Assembly: GCA_037952775.1 (NCBI GenBank)
Contig: JBANAY010000003.1
Span: forward strand, 26,784,001-26,848,000
DNA: 64,000 nucleotides
Reading direction: 5' to 3'
From: Clonostachys chloroleuca
Taxonomy: Eukaryota; Ascomycota; Sordariomycetes; Hypocreales; Bionectriaceae
Position 1 is the stretch's first letter; every line of letters begins with the position of its first letter. Shown piece after piece: positions 35,430 through 45,823 of the stretch. A model generated the notes under the pieces. That model was not told the DNA's origin. It did not search any database and saw only the letters and a list, made by a program, of their open reading frames with translations. Made by a program: the position numbers and the translations under genes.

Positions 35430-38209
35430 AAAAAAGATACGCAAGCCTCAATCAGCTGTAGGCTAAATTCACAATCTAGGCGCTCGAATTTTAAAACTAG
35501 AATGAATATTAACCATTGCTAACAGTCTCGTTTGAATCATACGGCGCTGTTTGGGCGGTAGAAGCGATGGTGAAGTAAGAAGGAAGAAGGTCCTTGGGTG
35601 TCCCCGGTCTGACAACAGCGGAGCTTGTGCTAGCTTAGTGGATTGAATGAATAAACACATATGTTATGCAGTATTGATTTATGATTCTATCATTAAGATT
35701 TAAAAACCTAAAGTTTTTGCAGCTCACCCATTGATCACGACGACCTGGCTTATCTTGGAAGGGAGAGTTGACACAACATCCATGCCAAGCCAGTGTCGGA
35801 TCGCTCAAACGATGCCCTACGACCAGGGCGAGAAAATGCAGATGTGTGAAAAGTAGAGCTGCACTATTCTCGGCATCAAACATTGAATACAGTCCAGCGT
35901 GGAAGATGGCGGGCAGGATTGGAATAAGGTCGGTAGCAATGAACCTAGACATTTTGGCACCCGGCCTGGCAAGGGAGGGGAGACTGGAGACCGTGATAAT
36001 CACAACGGGGCATTCTACGAAGCCATTTGAGTATCCACCGTGGTGAAACTGTCATTGAATTCTGCAAGCCGCATTCCGGAGACTGGGGGGTATCAATCGT
36101 GTGTATATACGATATTACAAAGTTTGCGTATCCTCAGGCCTCGACACATTCACAAAATATGATTACGGATACATCGACTGAAATCTTTTAGGAGTGTATC
36201 GAAATAAGTTTATTTTGGTGTCTCTGCATTCGCAATTCGGTATAGGGAAACCCGATCCGACGGTCCATCGGGGAAAAACCTGTACCAAGACAAAGTAATC
36301 GGTGTAGCTAGCTAGTTACTCCATGTTCCAATGCTAATAGACCCCAATCTACTGGATTGACCTAAGTTCTGTGTCAAAAAAGATGCCCAACAAGACGATA
36401 CTTGAGCATGAAACATACTTGTGGACAGGCTAGATGGGGCCATAGATGAACTAGTAGTACATGGCGGCGTAGTAGTAATAGTAGTAGTAGTAGTAGGTAC
36501 CAATGGAAGCCATTTTTGGAAGAAGTAGTTGTGAAGTTGATGAAGTTAATTTGTAAGTGAAATTTGGTAAAGTCTTTGGTGCGGGAAAGAATTACTAGAA
36601 TCTCGGCGGGGATGTCAATCATTATTTATAAACATTGATGCTATAGCGATTTGTTGGGTTTAACCACAGGAAACTTCCACGTTTCCTAGGTTTACAAAGT
36701 TACGGCCATGAATCTCTAATCACGTCATAGTTGCGTCTATTCAGCTCAATTAACGACGACATTTGGCCGAGATTGGGAAAGTACGACACATTTTCTCGTG
36801 AACCTAAGCCACCATTCAGGTTGCTCCGGGCCTGTAATTTTCTTCGGGAGAACTGTGCGACTAGGAGACGATCCCAATCATTTTGTGAGAGGACTCCGCT
36901 CGGACTGAATGCAATTTGTTCAGGAGTGATAGGTAATATTGTTCTTAATCTAGCATCATGACGTGAAAATGGCGACTCACCTGAGACACAATATAGCTTC
37001 AGGATCGGAAAATGTCAAAGTAGTACCTCTTTCTAGGATTGGTGATACGCGGAATTAGCAAATCGGCACACGAGCTCGATGATAATGTGGGACACTGTCT
37101 CGGCAATTCCTGTAGGCTCGGAACAATGTTCGCACTTTGGTCGTGATGATGTGTGACTGGAATAATGATCCTTTGTCGGAGGAGACACCAGAACTGGTAC
37201 CATACCCGAATCGACAGCAACCCACGTTGCTGCGTAATTGGCCAATATTCCTCAGGGATAATCAGCTATTTTCGTAGACCCTGCTCTACCCCTCAAGATA
37301 TTTTCACGATAATGTTACAAGCGATGTGATGTAAGGGTAACGCCTTGTGCTCAACGAGGGGTCAACACTTATAGACGTACACAAAAAACCCGGGACGCAC
37401 TGGCAAAGATCCACATCGGAAGAGTGTAGCACTTCGGGCTTGGTTGTGTCAGTGAGCTCGGTAGATTTTAAGACGGATTCCCACAGTATTGGTGAGCAAT
37501 CACAGACTGCCCTGTTCTGAACCTGTGTCGTGTCATTCTAGGCATTGGAAAGAGTGTATATACAACGACAACCTTCGTGAGTCCATGTCGGACGGGAGGT
37601 TCCGAAACTACTTGCCCGGTTGTTTACAGCTCTCAGAATTAGGCCAAGAGCCGTGTCGGAATCGCGAGAAAGAGGTCGAAACAAATAGAGTTAGTGTCAC
37701 CAAATTCAGGATTATTTGTGGTTGATGAGACAACGAGAAGCAATACGAGGTAGTACAGCATTCAGGGCAGTCGAGGGCAGTGGGCATATGCCGAAATAAG
37801 ATATCGGAGCTAGGACAGCCGGGGAGGACATGATGACTTGTGAGATAACGAAAAGCATGTCCGACCTAGCTCAAGAGACAGAGAGTACCCAATATCGACA
37901 TTTTTTTCTCTAGTAGCATCCGAGGAGAGAAGTGCAGATCGGCACAATTAGTTCTGGGATGGCGCGTCTGTGCATACAATGTAAAACATCGGATCCCATA
38001 ATGGATCCCAAGTGTCCGAAGAGGATATTGTAGCATCCGGCTTGAGTTGGCGAACAACTTGATTGCGAGATGATAAATCATGAGGAGGCGAACCATAACT
38101 CCCCCTTCAATTCATATGGACATTTTTGTTGCCATTCAACTCACAATCTAAATTTGCGGTGATTACTTTTTGGCCAGTCTTTTCCCTACTTCCGACTCTG
38201 ACTGTAACC
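35430..38209. other. Gene-poor stretch (2.8 kb)
   Basis: No supported gene. It contains an AGT trinucleotide repeat at about 36469-36496. The right end is the presumed promoter of the ATP-grasp fusion gene, where I looked for CGG-N8-CGG and found none. Short frames (for example 35635-36003 minus, 37866-38096 minus) show no motif. Confidence 0.4.
36469..36496. repeat. AGT/TAC trinucleotide microsatellite
   Basis: Tandem AGT units with one interruption (AATAGT), about nine units, in non-coding DNA. Confidence 0.7.
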
Positions 38210-39922
38210 ATGAAGATCTGCCTTCTGCAAGCCACATATCCTGAAGTGCACGTACTCCGTGAGATTGATGAGTATCCTGACCCGGGACGCTACATCTCCC
38301 AGCACGAATTCCATCATCGCTTTGTCGATAAGGCCAACTTTCGCCAGCAGATTGACAATGCGGTGTCCGAAGGCTTCGATTTCATCTTCAACTTCCTCTG
38401 GGGAGCGCCAGAAGATGAAGTAGCCGGTGTCAAAGCCACTGAATATCTTGAGAGTCTCAATGTTCCTTTTATTGGCTACAGAAGCCATATACAGATGAAG
38501 AGCAAGACAGAGTTCTATGAGACTGCGCGGAAGAGAGGAAGCCCCCCTGTCCCTGGCAACAACATGAACTCGTTTCCAGTGATCGTCAAAGCTGCAAGAA
38601 CCTGCGCGAGCCAATTTATGAGTGAGAAGAGCCTCTGCCGCACAGAGGCGGAACGAGACGCCGCCATTGCAGAAATCAATCGGCAGCTTGAGCCAGGTCG
38701 TGTGAGAAGAGAAGCCCAGAAACCCTCGAGCGAGGATGCCATTGTTTACATTCCTCGTGAGGGCGAGCATGCCTCTATTGACAATCTTCCCGATGACATC
38801 ATCGTGCAAGAGTTTGTACCTGGCATAGACTACGCTGTGGTTGTCATTGAGTTTGGGGACACACCAATTGCTCTGAATCCAATAATCTACACATATCCCA
38901 ACGGGGATGTGGCATCTCCCGACCGCTTCCTGACATTCGACATTAAGTTCCATCCCGAGCTTGATGGGACCCTCATCAAGCGAGATGACGACCCTAGACT
39001 CTATGATACTCTGCAGCAACTCGCTGTAGAGGCTTTCACTGTCAATGGGAACAAAGGTGGCTCGTGGGGCAGCGTGGACATCAGAATTAAACCAGATGGG
39101 AGCCCAGTGGTCATCGAAGTAAACCCCATGCCTGGGATATTCCTGCCTGAACATATGGACCCCAAGGAAGAAGTCATTCTAGACAGCCTGCCCGGCGCAC
39201 ATCGCGCACTGCTCAACATCGTTTTCGCTTCATATATGATGCAGGCAGAGCAGCATGGCCAATCACGTCTGGGCAAGATCAGCGAAGCGTGGGATATGAT
39301 TGCACCCGGATATGAGAACCATAAACTCACACACAGCCCCGCAGAAGGAGAGATCGCCAATCTCTTGAGCAAAGACAACTTCAACGGAAGCATGCTGGAC
39401 CTTGGCTGTGGCTCAGGCATTATTGGTCGGATGATTCGTGAAAAGCATGCCTCCGAGTCCCAAGGCTCAGAAGCCAAGAATGCTCGTCATGTGGGAATTG
39501 ACATCTCGCCCGAAATGGCTCGGCTTGCCAAGCAAGCCGGGTATGACGATGTCATTATTGGGCCAGTCCAGGAGTGTCTGCCGAGAATGTCTGAGAAGTT
39601 CGACCACATCATTTATCATCAGGCCATTAACTTTCTCAATACCTACGAGGTTTCTCTAGTCCTAGCGCGATGCTTCATGCTAGCACAAAAGTCCGTGACT
39701 ATTGGGGTAGATGAAATTCCAGATGAGCAGAATGAGAGGATCAAGATGCTGCCGCCCCCAATGAATTCATTGTTGGGCATCAACCATCTGCAGGAAGTGG
39801 AGGAGTTTGGAGTGCCCAAGGGCTGGGAGCGGCACTCGAGGGAGAGGTATTTTGGTTGGAAGAGCCCGAGCACTGGCGTTGATGTGTATACAACGTTGTT
39901 TCACTTTACAAAACTCAGTTAG
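38210..39922 (+). CDS. ATP-grasp ligase (D-Ala-D-Ala-ligase-like) fused to class I SAM methyltransferase
   Basis: Single exon, 570 aa, from the first in-frame ATG at 38210 (ACCATGA). Residues 1-345 form an ATP-grasp ligase: an N-domain like Ddl (FDFIFNFLWGAPEDEVAG at 56-73, NVPFIGYRSH at 84-93), nucleotide-binding Lys127 (FPVIVKAA), VQEFVPGIDYAV at 199-210, and Mg-binding Asp290 with Glu303/Asn305 in VVIEVNPMPGI. Residues 350-570 form a methyltransferase: a WDMIAPGYENHK lead-in, motif I MLDLGCGSGIIG at 395-406, acidic Asp431 (VGIDIS), then FDHIIYHQAINFL. ATP-grasp ligases join a carboxylate to an amine through an acyl-phosphate; the fused domain would methylate substrate or product. Related ATP-grasp enzymes act in mycosporine (MysC/MysD) and fumisoquin (FsqD) pathways, but I recognise no characterised protein with this exact fusion. 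No membrane or secretion signal is seen, so it is likely cytosolic. Product unknown. Confidence 0.85.
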   Translation: MKICLLQATYPEVHVLREIDEYPDPGRYISQHEFHHRFVDKANFRQQIDNAVSEGFDFIFNFLWGAPEDEVAGVKATEYLESLNVPFIGYRSHIQMKSKTEFYETARKRGSPPVPGNNMNSFPVIVKAARTCASQFMSEKSLCRTEAERDAAIAEINRQLEPGRVRREAQKPSSEDAIVYIPREGEHASIDNLPDDIIVQEFVPGIDYAVVVIEFGDTPIALNPIIYTYPNGDVASPDRFLTFDIKFHPELDGTLIKRDDDPRLYDTLQQLAVEAFTVNGNKGGSWGSVDIRIKPDGSPVVIEVNPMPGIFLPEHMDPKEEVILDSLPGAHRALLNIVFASYMMQAEQHGQSRLGKISEAWDMIAPGYENHKLTHSPAEGEIANLLSKDNFNGSMLDLGCGSGIIGRMIREKHASESQGSEAKNARHVGIDISPEMARLAKQAGYDDVIIGPVQECLPRMSEKFDHIIYHQAINFLNTYEVSLVLARCFMLAQKSVTIGVDEIPDEQNERIKMLPPPMNSLLGINHLQEVEEFGVPKGWERHSRERYFGWKSPSTGVDVYTTLFHFTKLS

Positions 39923-40528
39923 GGACGAACCAATTACTGGCAAGGGGCAGCGATGGCAGACGTTGAATGACAAGGGAATCGCGGTGGCAACTGCAACACA
40001 GTAGACGAGAAAAAAAATCTTTCAAACCCCCATCGTAGCTCCAAACTTGAATGTTCATCTCCTTCTCGTGTGTTGTCCTGTGCTGATATTACATTTCTCT
40101 TTCTTTCACATCTAGAGAAGTGGCCTGGATATTACGGAACAGAGCTTCAGAGAAGTAGTGAGATCCACAGTATAACAGGTTACCCAATCTCAGCCTTCAC
40201 TAGCCAGATCTAGAATCTGGCGGGTAATGGTCGATCTCCAGTAAAAGTATGCGGATGGGGGGAAACGAGAGTTGCGGGGTGAGCACGGAGCGAAGGAACT
40301 GGAACGCCGCTTATTTTTCAACTCGACTGCGTTGGCGCGCTACAGAAGGTTTAACACGATTCAGGCGCCTCGGTCGAGCGGGGATCAGTCGATACAAGTT
40401 GGCGATTATTCTAGAATCCACCATCAGCGGCCATTCCATCCCCGCATCCTCATTGCAGCACCTCACTCATTGCTAGACGCAGACTGTTAGAACAATCATT
40501 CCCCCATTATTCTTTTCAAGACCCAAAA
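39923..40528 (+). promoter_or_regulatory. Spacer and promoter before the ABM-like gene, with CGG-repeat sites
   Basis: No gene is seen. It contains a CGG-N8-CGG site at 40275-40288 (CGGGGTGAGCACGG) and a CGG-N5-CGG site at 40371-40381 (CGGTCGAGCGG), 241-254 bp and 148-158 bp before the ATG at 40529. The first shares spacing with the two sites in the regulator/Gal80-like promoter. The second shares the half TCGAGCGG with one of those sites. Confidence 0.45.
40275..40288 (+). promoter_or_regulatory. CGG-N8-CGG site before the ABM-like gene
   Basis: CGGGGTGAGCACGG has the same 8-base spacing as the sites at 43505 and 43575 but a different spacer sequence, so the match is weaker. Confidence 0.35.
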
Positions 40529-41391
40529 ATGGCTGCACCGGTCGAGAATGTCACGGAATTCTCTCGAATTCGCCTCCAAGATGGCATCAATGCTCTAGAC
40601 GAGTCCTCGGACGCAGGCAAGGCCTTGACGAGCGTGCTCGATGAGACCTTGAAGCAGCCCGGAGTGCAACGCATTTACGCAAGTCATGAGATTGAAGACC
40701 CTGCGAACCTATGGCTTTTTGTCGACTGGGAGACCTCAGAGCATCGGAATAATTATCGCAAGAGCGAGTGCGTATTTTCCACCATTTCCCTTCGCAGAAT
40801 TCCCGTCATATAAAAGCCTCTCGCTAGCATTTTTGCCCAGCATCTTCTAACGATCTTGGTAGGGAGTATGCATCTCACGTCAAAGCCATTAGCGCATATA
40901 GAAAACCTGAGTCGACCACAAAGGACTTCAGCAAGCTCGCGGGCATATACCCCTCTCCTGAAGACGTACTGGACAACAAAGGGTCTCGCGTGACCGAGGT
41001 CCTCATAGCCTATTTCCCACAAAATTATGATGCCGACTCGCGATCTGCGGCCATGAAGCGAGTTGGCGAGTTCGTCGCTGACGGGCTCAAGGCGTCACCA
41101 GATTGGCGGGGTATCAGCTGTGGCTGGAGTATTGACAACGATGTGCCAGTTCGAGGGGACGAGTCTCAGTCTGGTGTTGCCTTTGTGTCCTTCATCGCCT
41201 GGCCCAGCGTTGAAGCGCATCTAAAGTTCCGCGAGACAGAAGCGTTCAAGTCCACAATTCACCACTTGAGGGAAATTCCTGGACTGCTGAAGCTCTCGGC
41301 ATTCCATGTGAGTTGCAAGAGCAAGGCTGCTGAGGGCCAACCGAAGCCTTGTGCCAATGAATACCACCAACATGGTGGTGGCTGCTGCTGA
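40529..41391 (+). CDS. Tandem dimeric alpha/beta-barrel (ABM-like) protein
   Basis: Exons 40529-40767 and 40863-41391 give 255 aa, with donor GTGCGT, a CTAAC branch site and phase 2. Two ferredoxin-like halves, each in the style of antibiotic-biosynthesis-monooxygenase/EthD folds, are visible: residues 1-100 (VTEFSRIRL...GVQRIYASHEIEDPANLWLFVDWET) and 120-235 (VTEVLIAYFPQNY...GVAFVSFIAWPSVEAHLKF). A fused pair would form a barrel in one chain. Such proteins are cofactor-free oxygenases, cyclases, or chaperones for reactive intermediates in secondary metabolism. The C-terminus NEYHQHGGGCC is rich in His and Cys and looks metal-binding. It is next to the ATP-grasp/MT gene on the same strand, 606 bp away, and may act on its product. 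Confidence 0.75.
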
Positions 41392-41754
41392 GAGCGCGAG
41401 CTTCATTCTTTTGTCTGGGTAACAGAGCTCCCCTACAAGCGAATGAGTATCTCCCACTGCTGATACTTCGATATCGCTAACCGGGAGGGCTTGTGAATGA
41501 AAGACAAACGTCATGTAGTATAGAAGTGTTTCAATCTAAATTTACGAAGCCAAAAAGAACGAGCATTCTCACCCTAAAGCCCCAACAACGCTTGAATAAA
41601 GCCGATGAAGATAGGCTGCTTCATGCAATTATTGTTGTTATTGACGTGGCTGACGGGGATGCCATTCCTCGGCAATTGAAAACCAGTCCTGAGCATTGTG
41701 TCTGCTGAGACGCTGCGCCACCAAATCCCATAGCTTTGTGGCTCCATGATTCTA
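41392..41754. other. Spacer between convergent ABM-like and regulator genes
   Basis: This 363-bp stretch holds 3' flanks of both genes and no supported gene. Confidence 0.5.
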
Positions 41755-43393
41755 TCACCAAATTCCACGCGTGTCATCCCGTATTCGGTACTGCTGTAAA
41801 GGGAGGACCATCCAGATCAAATTCCCCAATGTGTCCATTCCCTTGCACCAGTGAACCATTTCAGATATTGGGCTATCGCCAAGTGGAATTGCAAAGGGAT
41901 CTGTGAGCCTCAACTCCATAATGTGCCGAGTGAGGAGCATCACCCCGCCTTGCCTTGAAGAGATATATCTCTGATAGCAAGCCACCCAAGTTCGAACTGT
42001 AGATGCTTCCCACAAATCCCGAGTGCAGGGGAGTGAGGCATTGCTCAGCCCACTGCCACCCTTACAGCCAGTCTTATCTGTGCCAACGATGCCTTCGAGA
42101 AGCAGATCAAATATACTGTAAATGATCATGAGCCTACAAATAACGTTAGAAAATATTAAAGCAGTTTATCATGATACCATAGCGACCTTCTCATAGTTTC
42201 TCGGAAAATCCACTCTCGGTATAGCGGTCTGACGTTTGGGAGCTCAAAACGCCATTCTTGAGTCAAAGCGAGGTCATAGTACGTATCCTGATGCAGCGGA
42301 TTAGAATTATGGCTCAAATCAAGAAGATCAATGCCTGTCTAGCCTAAGAAAACGTAGCAGGAGGGAGAACAAAACGTTTCAAAATATTGCGGATACATAC
42401 AATGGCAGCAGTCAGCAGGAAGTCAATATCATTTGCCTCATATGATTGGGGATCGTCGGCCTGTAAGAGCAGAAAGATTGTGAGGCATTGCATGATTTCA
42501 AGCTTTTCTTCAGCATTTGACACTGGACACTGTAAAGTCGTAAGCTGCTCAAGCTCCGGGTCCATTCTAACCTCTGATGCTAGCTTTGCTACTTCTGCAT
42601 AGATCATGCTCCATATGGCATCGACATTCTCATCGGTCCTGGAGGAATACATTTGAACAAGGCCTGCGCAAGCATCGAGTCTTTTTGGGAAGCACTGGTG
42701 TCTCCCCGCCGCCACACAACCGGGGGCGAGCTCTTCATTCTGATGGCAAGGCGCCTTGATGAACGGAGGGAGCTGTAATCCCTCAATCATCATTTTGGGG
42801 TAGCTACATAGCTGGCCTAAGACAGCAACACCCAGCAAACAATCCCTTAAAGGATATCGCTGTCTGAGCTTTCGGGAATCCGAGCGTTGGGTAACTGAGA
42901 TCAACTGAGAATCGGGTGTGGAATAACTCAAGCCAGGTATACCTAAGGCAGATGCAGTGGGCGTTTCACCCAGGGAGAATCTAGATGGAAGGGCCCCAGC
43001 AATGCTACATGCAGACGTCTCTATCAGTCGCTCAAGTTGAATAAGAGAATTTCCAGCACCTTTGTCTGCTGTCGAGCCGATAGAATTGCCAAGTTCGTCT
43101 GACCCCCACCATTCAGTGGGAAAGGCGATTGTCGATTGAGCAGATGGTCTTGGGTCAACTATAGCAGGATTTTCGGAGGTGTCTGATAAGGTTGCAGTTG
43201 ATCCTTGCAAAGGGCTCTTTGCCACACGTGGGAGCAATGGCCTAGCCAGAGGCGAGGAGCGGTCTCGCTTCCGGCCATCATAGATGCATCGGAGTTGTTT
43301 CTCAACACAGCGATGACATGCAGGAAGCGCCCTATCACAGCCCGCTTTGGAAGAGCGGCAGTTTGTGCAGGACTTTTTCCGCGAGATAGGCAT
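41755..43393 (-). CDS. Zn(II)2Cys6 transcription factor with fungal-specific domain
   Basis: Minus-strand exons are 43393-42401, 42338-42178 and 42133-41755; all phases agree and the product is 510 aa. The ATG is at 43393. The zinc cluster spans cysteines 9, 12, 19, 26, 29 and 36 with the canonical 2-6-6-2-6 spacing (SCTNCRSSKAGCDRALPACHRC), followed by a basic KRDR stretch. The middle region ends in the fungal TF pattern EWIFRETMRRSLW-LMIIYSIFDLLLEG, LWEASTVRTWVACYQRYIS and VHWCKGMDTLGNLIWM. It is 419 bp from the divergent Gal80-like gene, and the shared promoter holds two CGG-N8-CGG sites that this protein could bind itself. It is probably the local regulator of the 38-45 kb genes; this is inferred from position and motif only. 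Confidence 0.85.
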
Positions 43394-43504
43394 TTTCAAC
43401 CACGAAGACCGGAAACTCAGCCACTAGATTCAGAGAGAATTAAAGTAGAAGCTGACCAAATGGGCTTTGATGGACGGGGTGAGCAGGCTGTTAAAGCATG
43501 ATCC

Positions 43505-43518
43505 CGGAGTTCGAGCGG
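43505..43518 (+). promoter_or_regulatory. CGG-N8-CGG site, copy 1
   Basis: CGGAGTTCGAGCGG; spacer AGTTCGAG. It is 112-125 bp upstream of the regulator ATG (43393) and about 295-308 bp upstream of the Gal80-like ATG (43813). Confidence 0.55.
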
Positions 43519-43574
43519 GTCTCGAGCATGGATCGGACATGTAAGCCAACCACAGCAACCCATCTCAAACCCAT

Positions 43575-43588
43575 CGGAGTTAGAGCGG
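43575..43588 (+). promoter_or_regulatory. CGG-N8-CGG site, copy 2
   Basis: CGGAGTTAGAGCGG; spacer AGTTAGAG, one base different from copy 1, same orientation. Confidence 0.55.
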
Positions 43589-43812
43589 ACTGCCGGGAGT
43601 CCCTCCATCATGCCGTAGCAGGTCGTTTCAACAAAGATCAACGATGTAACCAGTCAAGGTGAGGGGTTAAGGATGTTGGATCTTGAAATCGAGACAGATG
43701 GATGCACACGCCGCGTTGGGTATATTGTGCCGTGGTGCGAACAGAGAAAATCTACCAGCAATCAAGCTTTCAAAATTTTTGGTTATCAACTTTGGAGCAA
43801 AATCGATTGACA

Positions 43813-45002
43813 ATGACCCCCCTCCGAATAGGCCTTGTTGGCCTTGGCCCAGTCAGTACTGGGCCGTTTAATGCCGGTGAATGGGGCATCCAGCACATGA
43901 ATGCCATCGTCAAGTCCCCCGAACTCGAGCTCGTCGCCGTCTGTAATTCCACTGAAGAGTCAGCTCTAAATTCAATTGCTAGTCACGGTCTCCCCTCTAC
44001 CGTGAAAGCATATGGATCCATGGAGGGCATCGCCAGCGACCCAAATGTTGATCTTGTGGCGGTTGTCGTGCACCTCGACAAGCACTACGCATTGGCAAAG
44101 ACCCTCTTGCGGTACAATAAGGACCTTTTCATTGAATACCCTGCAACTCCTTCGGTGGCCCAGACTTCCGAGCTTGCAGAGTTAGCTAGGAGCAGGGGAG
44201 TGAGAACTATCATCGGATCTCAAGGCCGTTGCGACCCAGCAGTGGCGAAGCTCCGTGGGCTTATTGAAAGCAGGGTGATCGGGGACGTCGTTTACAGCAC
44301 ATTTATTGGCCACACTTCACTAGATGCCTCTCAAGGCTGGCCAAAGGCACAATCTGGGGCCCTGGACCTCGACTCCGGAATCAGCCGTCTCAATATTGTC
44401 TTCGGGCATCGTAAGTTGAATCATTACCGAAAGAGGATCTTGCAGGAATTCTGTTACTGACGGAGTTTACAGAAATCGATGCGTTTATCTCTGTTTTGGG
44501 TACATTTTCCAATATCCAGAGCACATTCAAAACGAAAGAGAAGACAGCCCGGCTTCTTGATGCCAAGGGCAACGTTGTAGATCTTTCATACCAAATTACA
44601 TCACCTGACATCATACTTGTTCAAGGTGTACTTGGAGGAGGGGCCGCCGCGTCTTTCCAATTGCGTACTAACAAGTGTCCCGCTGATGGAGTAGGCTCTC
44701 GCTGGATCATCTCCGGCACCGAAGGGGAGCTGGTATACACCGGTGATCCAGGATTCTTCCATATGGGAGTTACCGGAGGAAAGCTTACTCTCAAGAAGTG
44801 GGCAGCAGGGGCAGAGGAGATCGACCTTCAGCCGGAAAAGGGAGAGTACTTTGGGCGCATTGCCGCGCCTGTAATTAACATCTTGAGGCTCTATGAAGCC
44901 TTCGCCCAGGGCAAGAAGAATGCATACGCGAGTATTGAGGATTCGCTGGAAACACAGCGGTTGTTGGACCAAGTGAAGCAGAATGCGGTGTGGGCGCCAT
45001 AA
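43813..45002 (+). CDS. Gal80-like protein of the Gfo/Idh/MocA oxidoreductase fold
   Basis: Exons 43813-44410 and 44473-45002 give 375 aa, with a GTAAGT donor and phase 1. The Rossmann domain starts at RIGLVGLGPVSTGPFNAGEWGIQHMNAI. Where catalytic Gfo/Idh/MocA enzymes have EKP, this protein has IEYPATPS: the lysine is replaced by tyrosine, as yeast Gal80 has a tryptophan at this site. Further stretches resemble Gal80: TIIGSQGR, VFGHQIDAFISVLG, ILVQGVLGGG and ISGTEGELVYTGDPGF. Gal80 binds NAD(P) but acts as a co-repressor that masks a Zn2Cys6 activator (Gal4). Sitting head to head with a Zn2Cys6 gene, this protein may do the same for that regulator. An ordinary dehydrogenase is the alternative, made less likely by the missing lysine. 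Confidence 0.8.
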
Positions 45003-45823
45003 AATGCTTGCTCTCTCTCTTTCTCTATCTTTTACAATCTTGTTGATAAACCACTCTCAAAAATCATGTGATAGTGAATGACGGAGAGGTTTCTCAAGAT
45101 GCGTATATCCGATCTAGATCAAATCTTTAAGGCAGTCTTCGGGGAAGCCATTAAACGCCAAGGAGGTACTTCCTCATCACTCTCCACTAAGAACTGCCGA
45201 TTGTATCTGCCTAGTCATCGTGGATTCCAACTGACTACATCGCCTTCTATCTGACTAGCCGCCTATAATTAGACCCAGAGAGTAAAATCCCGAGTCATTG
45301 ATTGATTTCTGCCGCTAACTGGTTGAACATCTGCTTGCTGTTGGCTCACACGGTCTGCACTGTGGGTCTAGGGTAAGTGGCGATGTAGAAGCTGAGACAA
45401 CGAAGTGGCTCTGACCAGTGTGGGGGAGGGATGGTTTAGTGCTAGATTAGCGCCTACCTAGAACATATACTGGTCAGATGTCGCAATCGAGGGAGCAGTT
45501 GATGAACAAGGATGGGTTGTCTTCTGCAGGGGGCACATGTTATCAGGTGGCACCCATCACACGCATTGGGATTGATAGGAAGAGGCGGACACCAGTCATG
45601 TGCCCTCGTCTGCCCTCCCTTCCAGCTTGATTTGGCCAAAAGGGTTCTCATCTCAGCCCCCACAAGTTCTTACCAGCCGCTGGTATCAGTCGTCATCTGC
45701 CTCACGCAATGTTGTCCCGGACTTGACCACGTTCATTCATCTCCTTCAAATATATCCCTTGCGACTTCGTCCACTGAGTCTATCTAGCCCTTAATCGATA
45801 TCCATTCATACAAGACATCAATC
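45003..45823. other. Intergenic region before the cysteine protease gene
   Basis: No gene is supported. Frames at 45512-45787 overlap in both strands without motif. It should hold the terminator of the Gal80-like gene and the promoter of the next gene. Confidence 0.45.

Larger units (their letters stand above)
43394..43812. promoter_or_regulatory. Divergent promoter with duplicated CGG-N8-CGG sites
   Basis: CGGAGTTCGAGCGG at 43505-43518 and CGGAGTTAGAGCGG at 43575-43588 differ at one base out of 14. They are 70 bp apart start to start, about seven helical turns, and in the same orientation. Direct CGG repeats with fixed spacing are the usual binding form of dimeric Zn2Cys6 regulators. They lie between the Zn2Cys6 gene (starts 43393, minus) and the Gal80-like gene (starts 43813, plus). 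Confidence 0.6.

Noticed and set aside
38186..39154. Open frame of 322 codons on the minus strand, opposite the ATP-grasp gene
   Set aside because: No motif, and the plus-strand frame carries complete ligase and methyltransferase signatures.
38210..39922. Naming the fusion protein as a mycosporine enzyme (MysD-like)
   Set aside because: The ATP-grasp fold is shared, but no dehydroquinate-synthase-like or separate O-methyltransferase gene of that pathway is nearby, so the name would be a guess.
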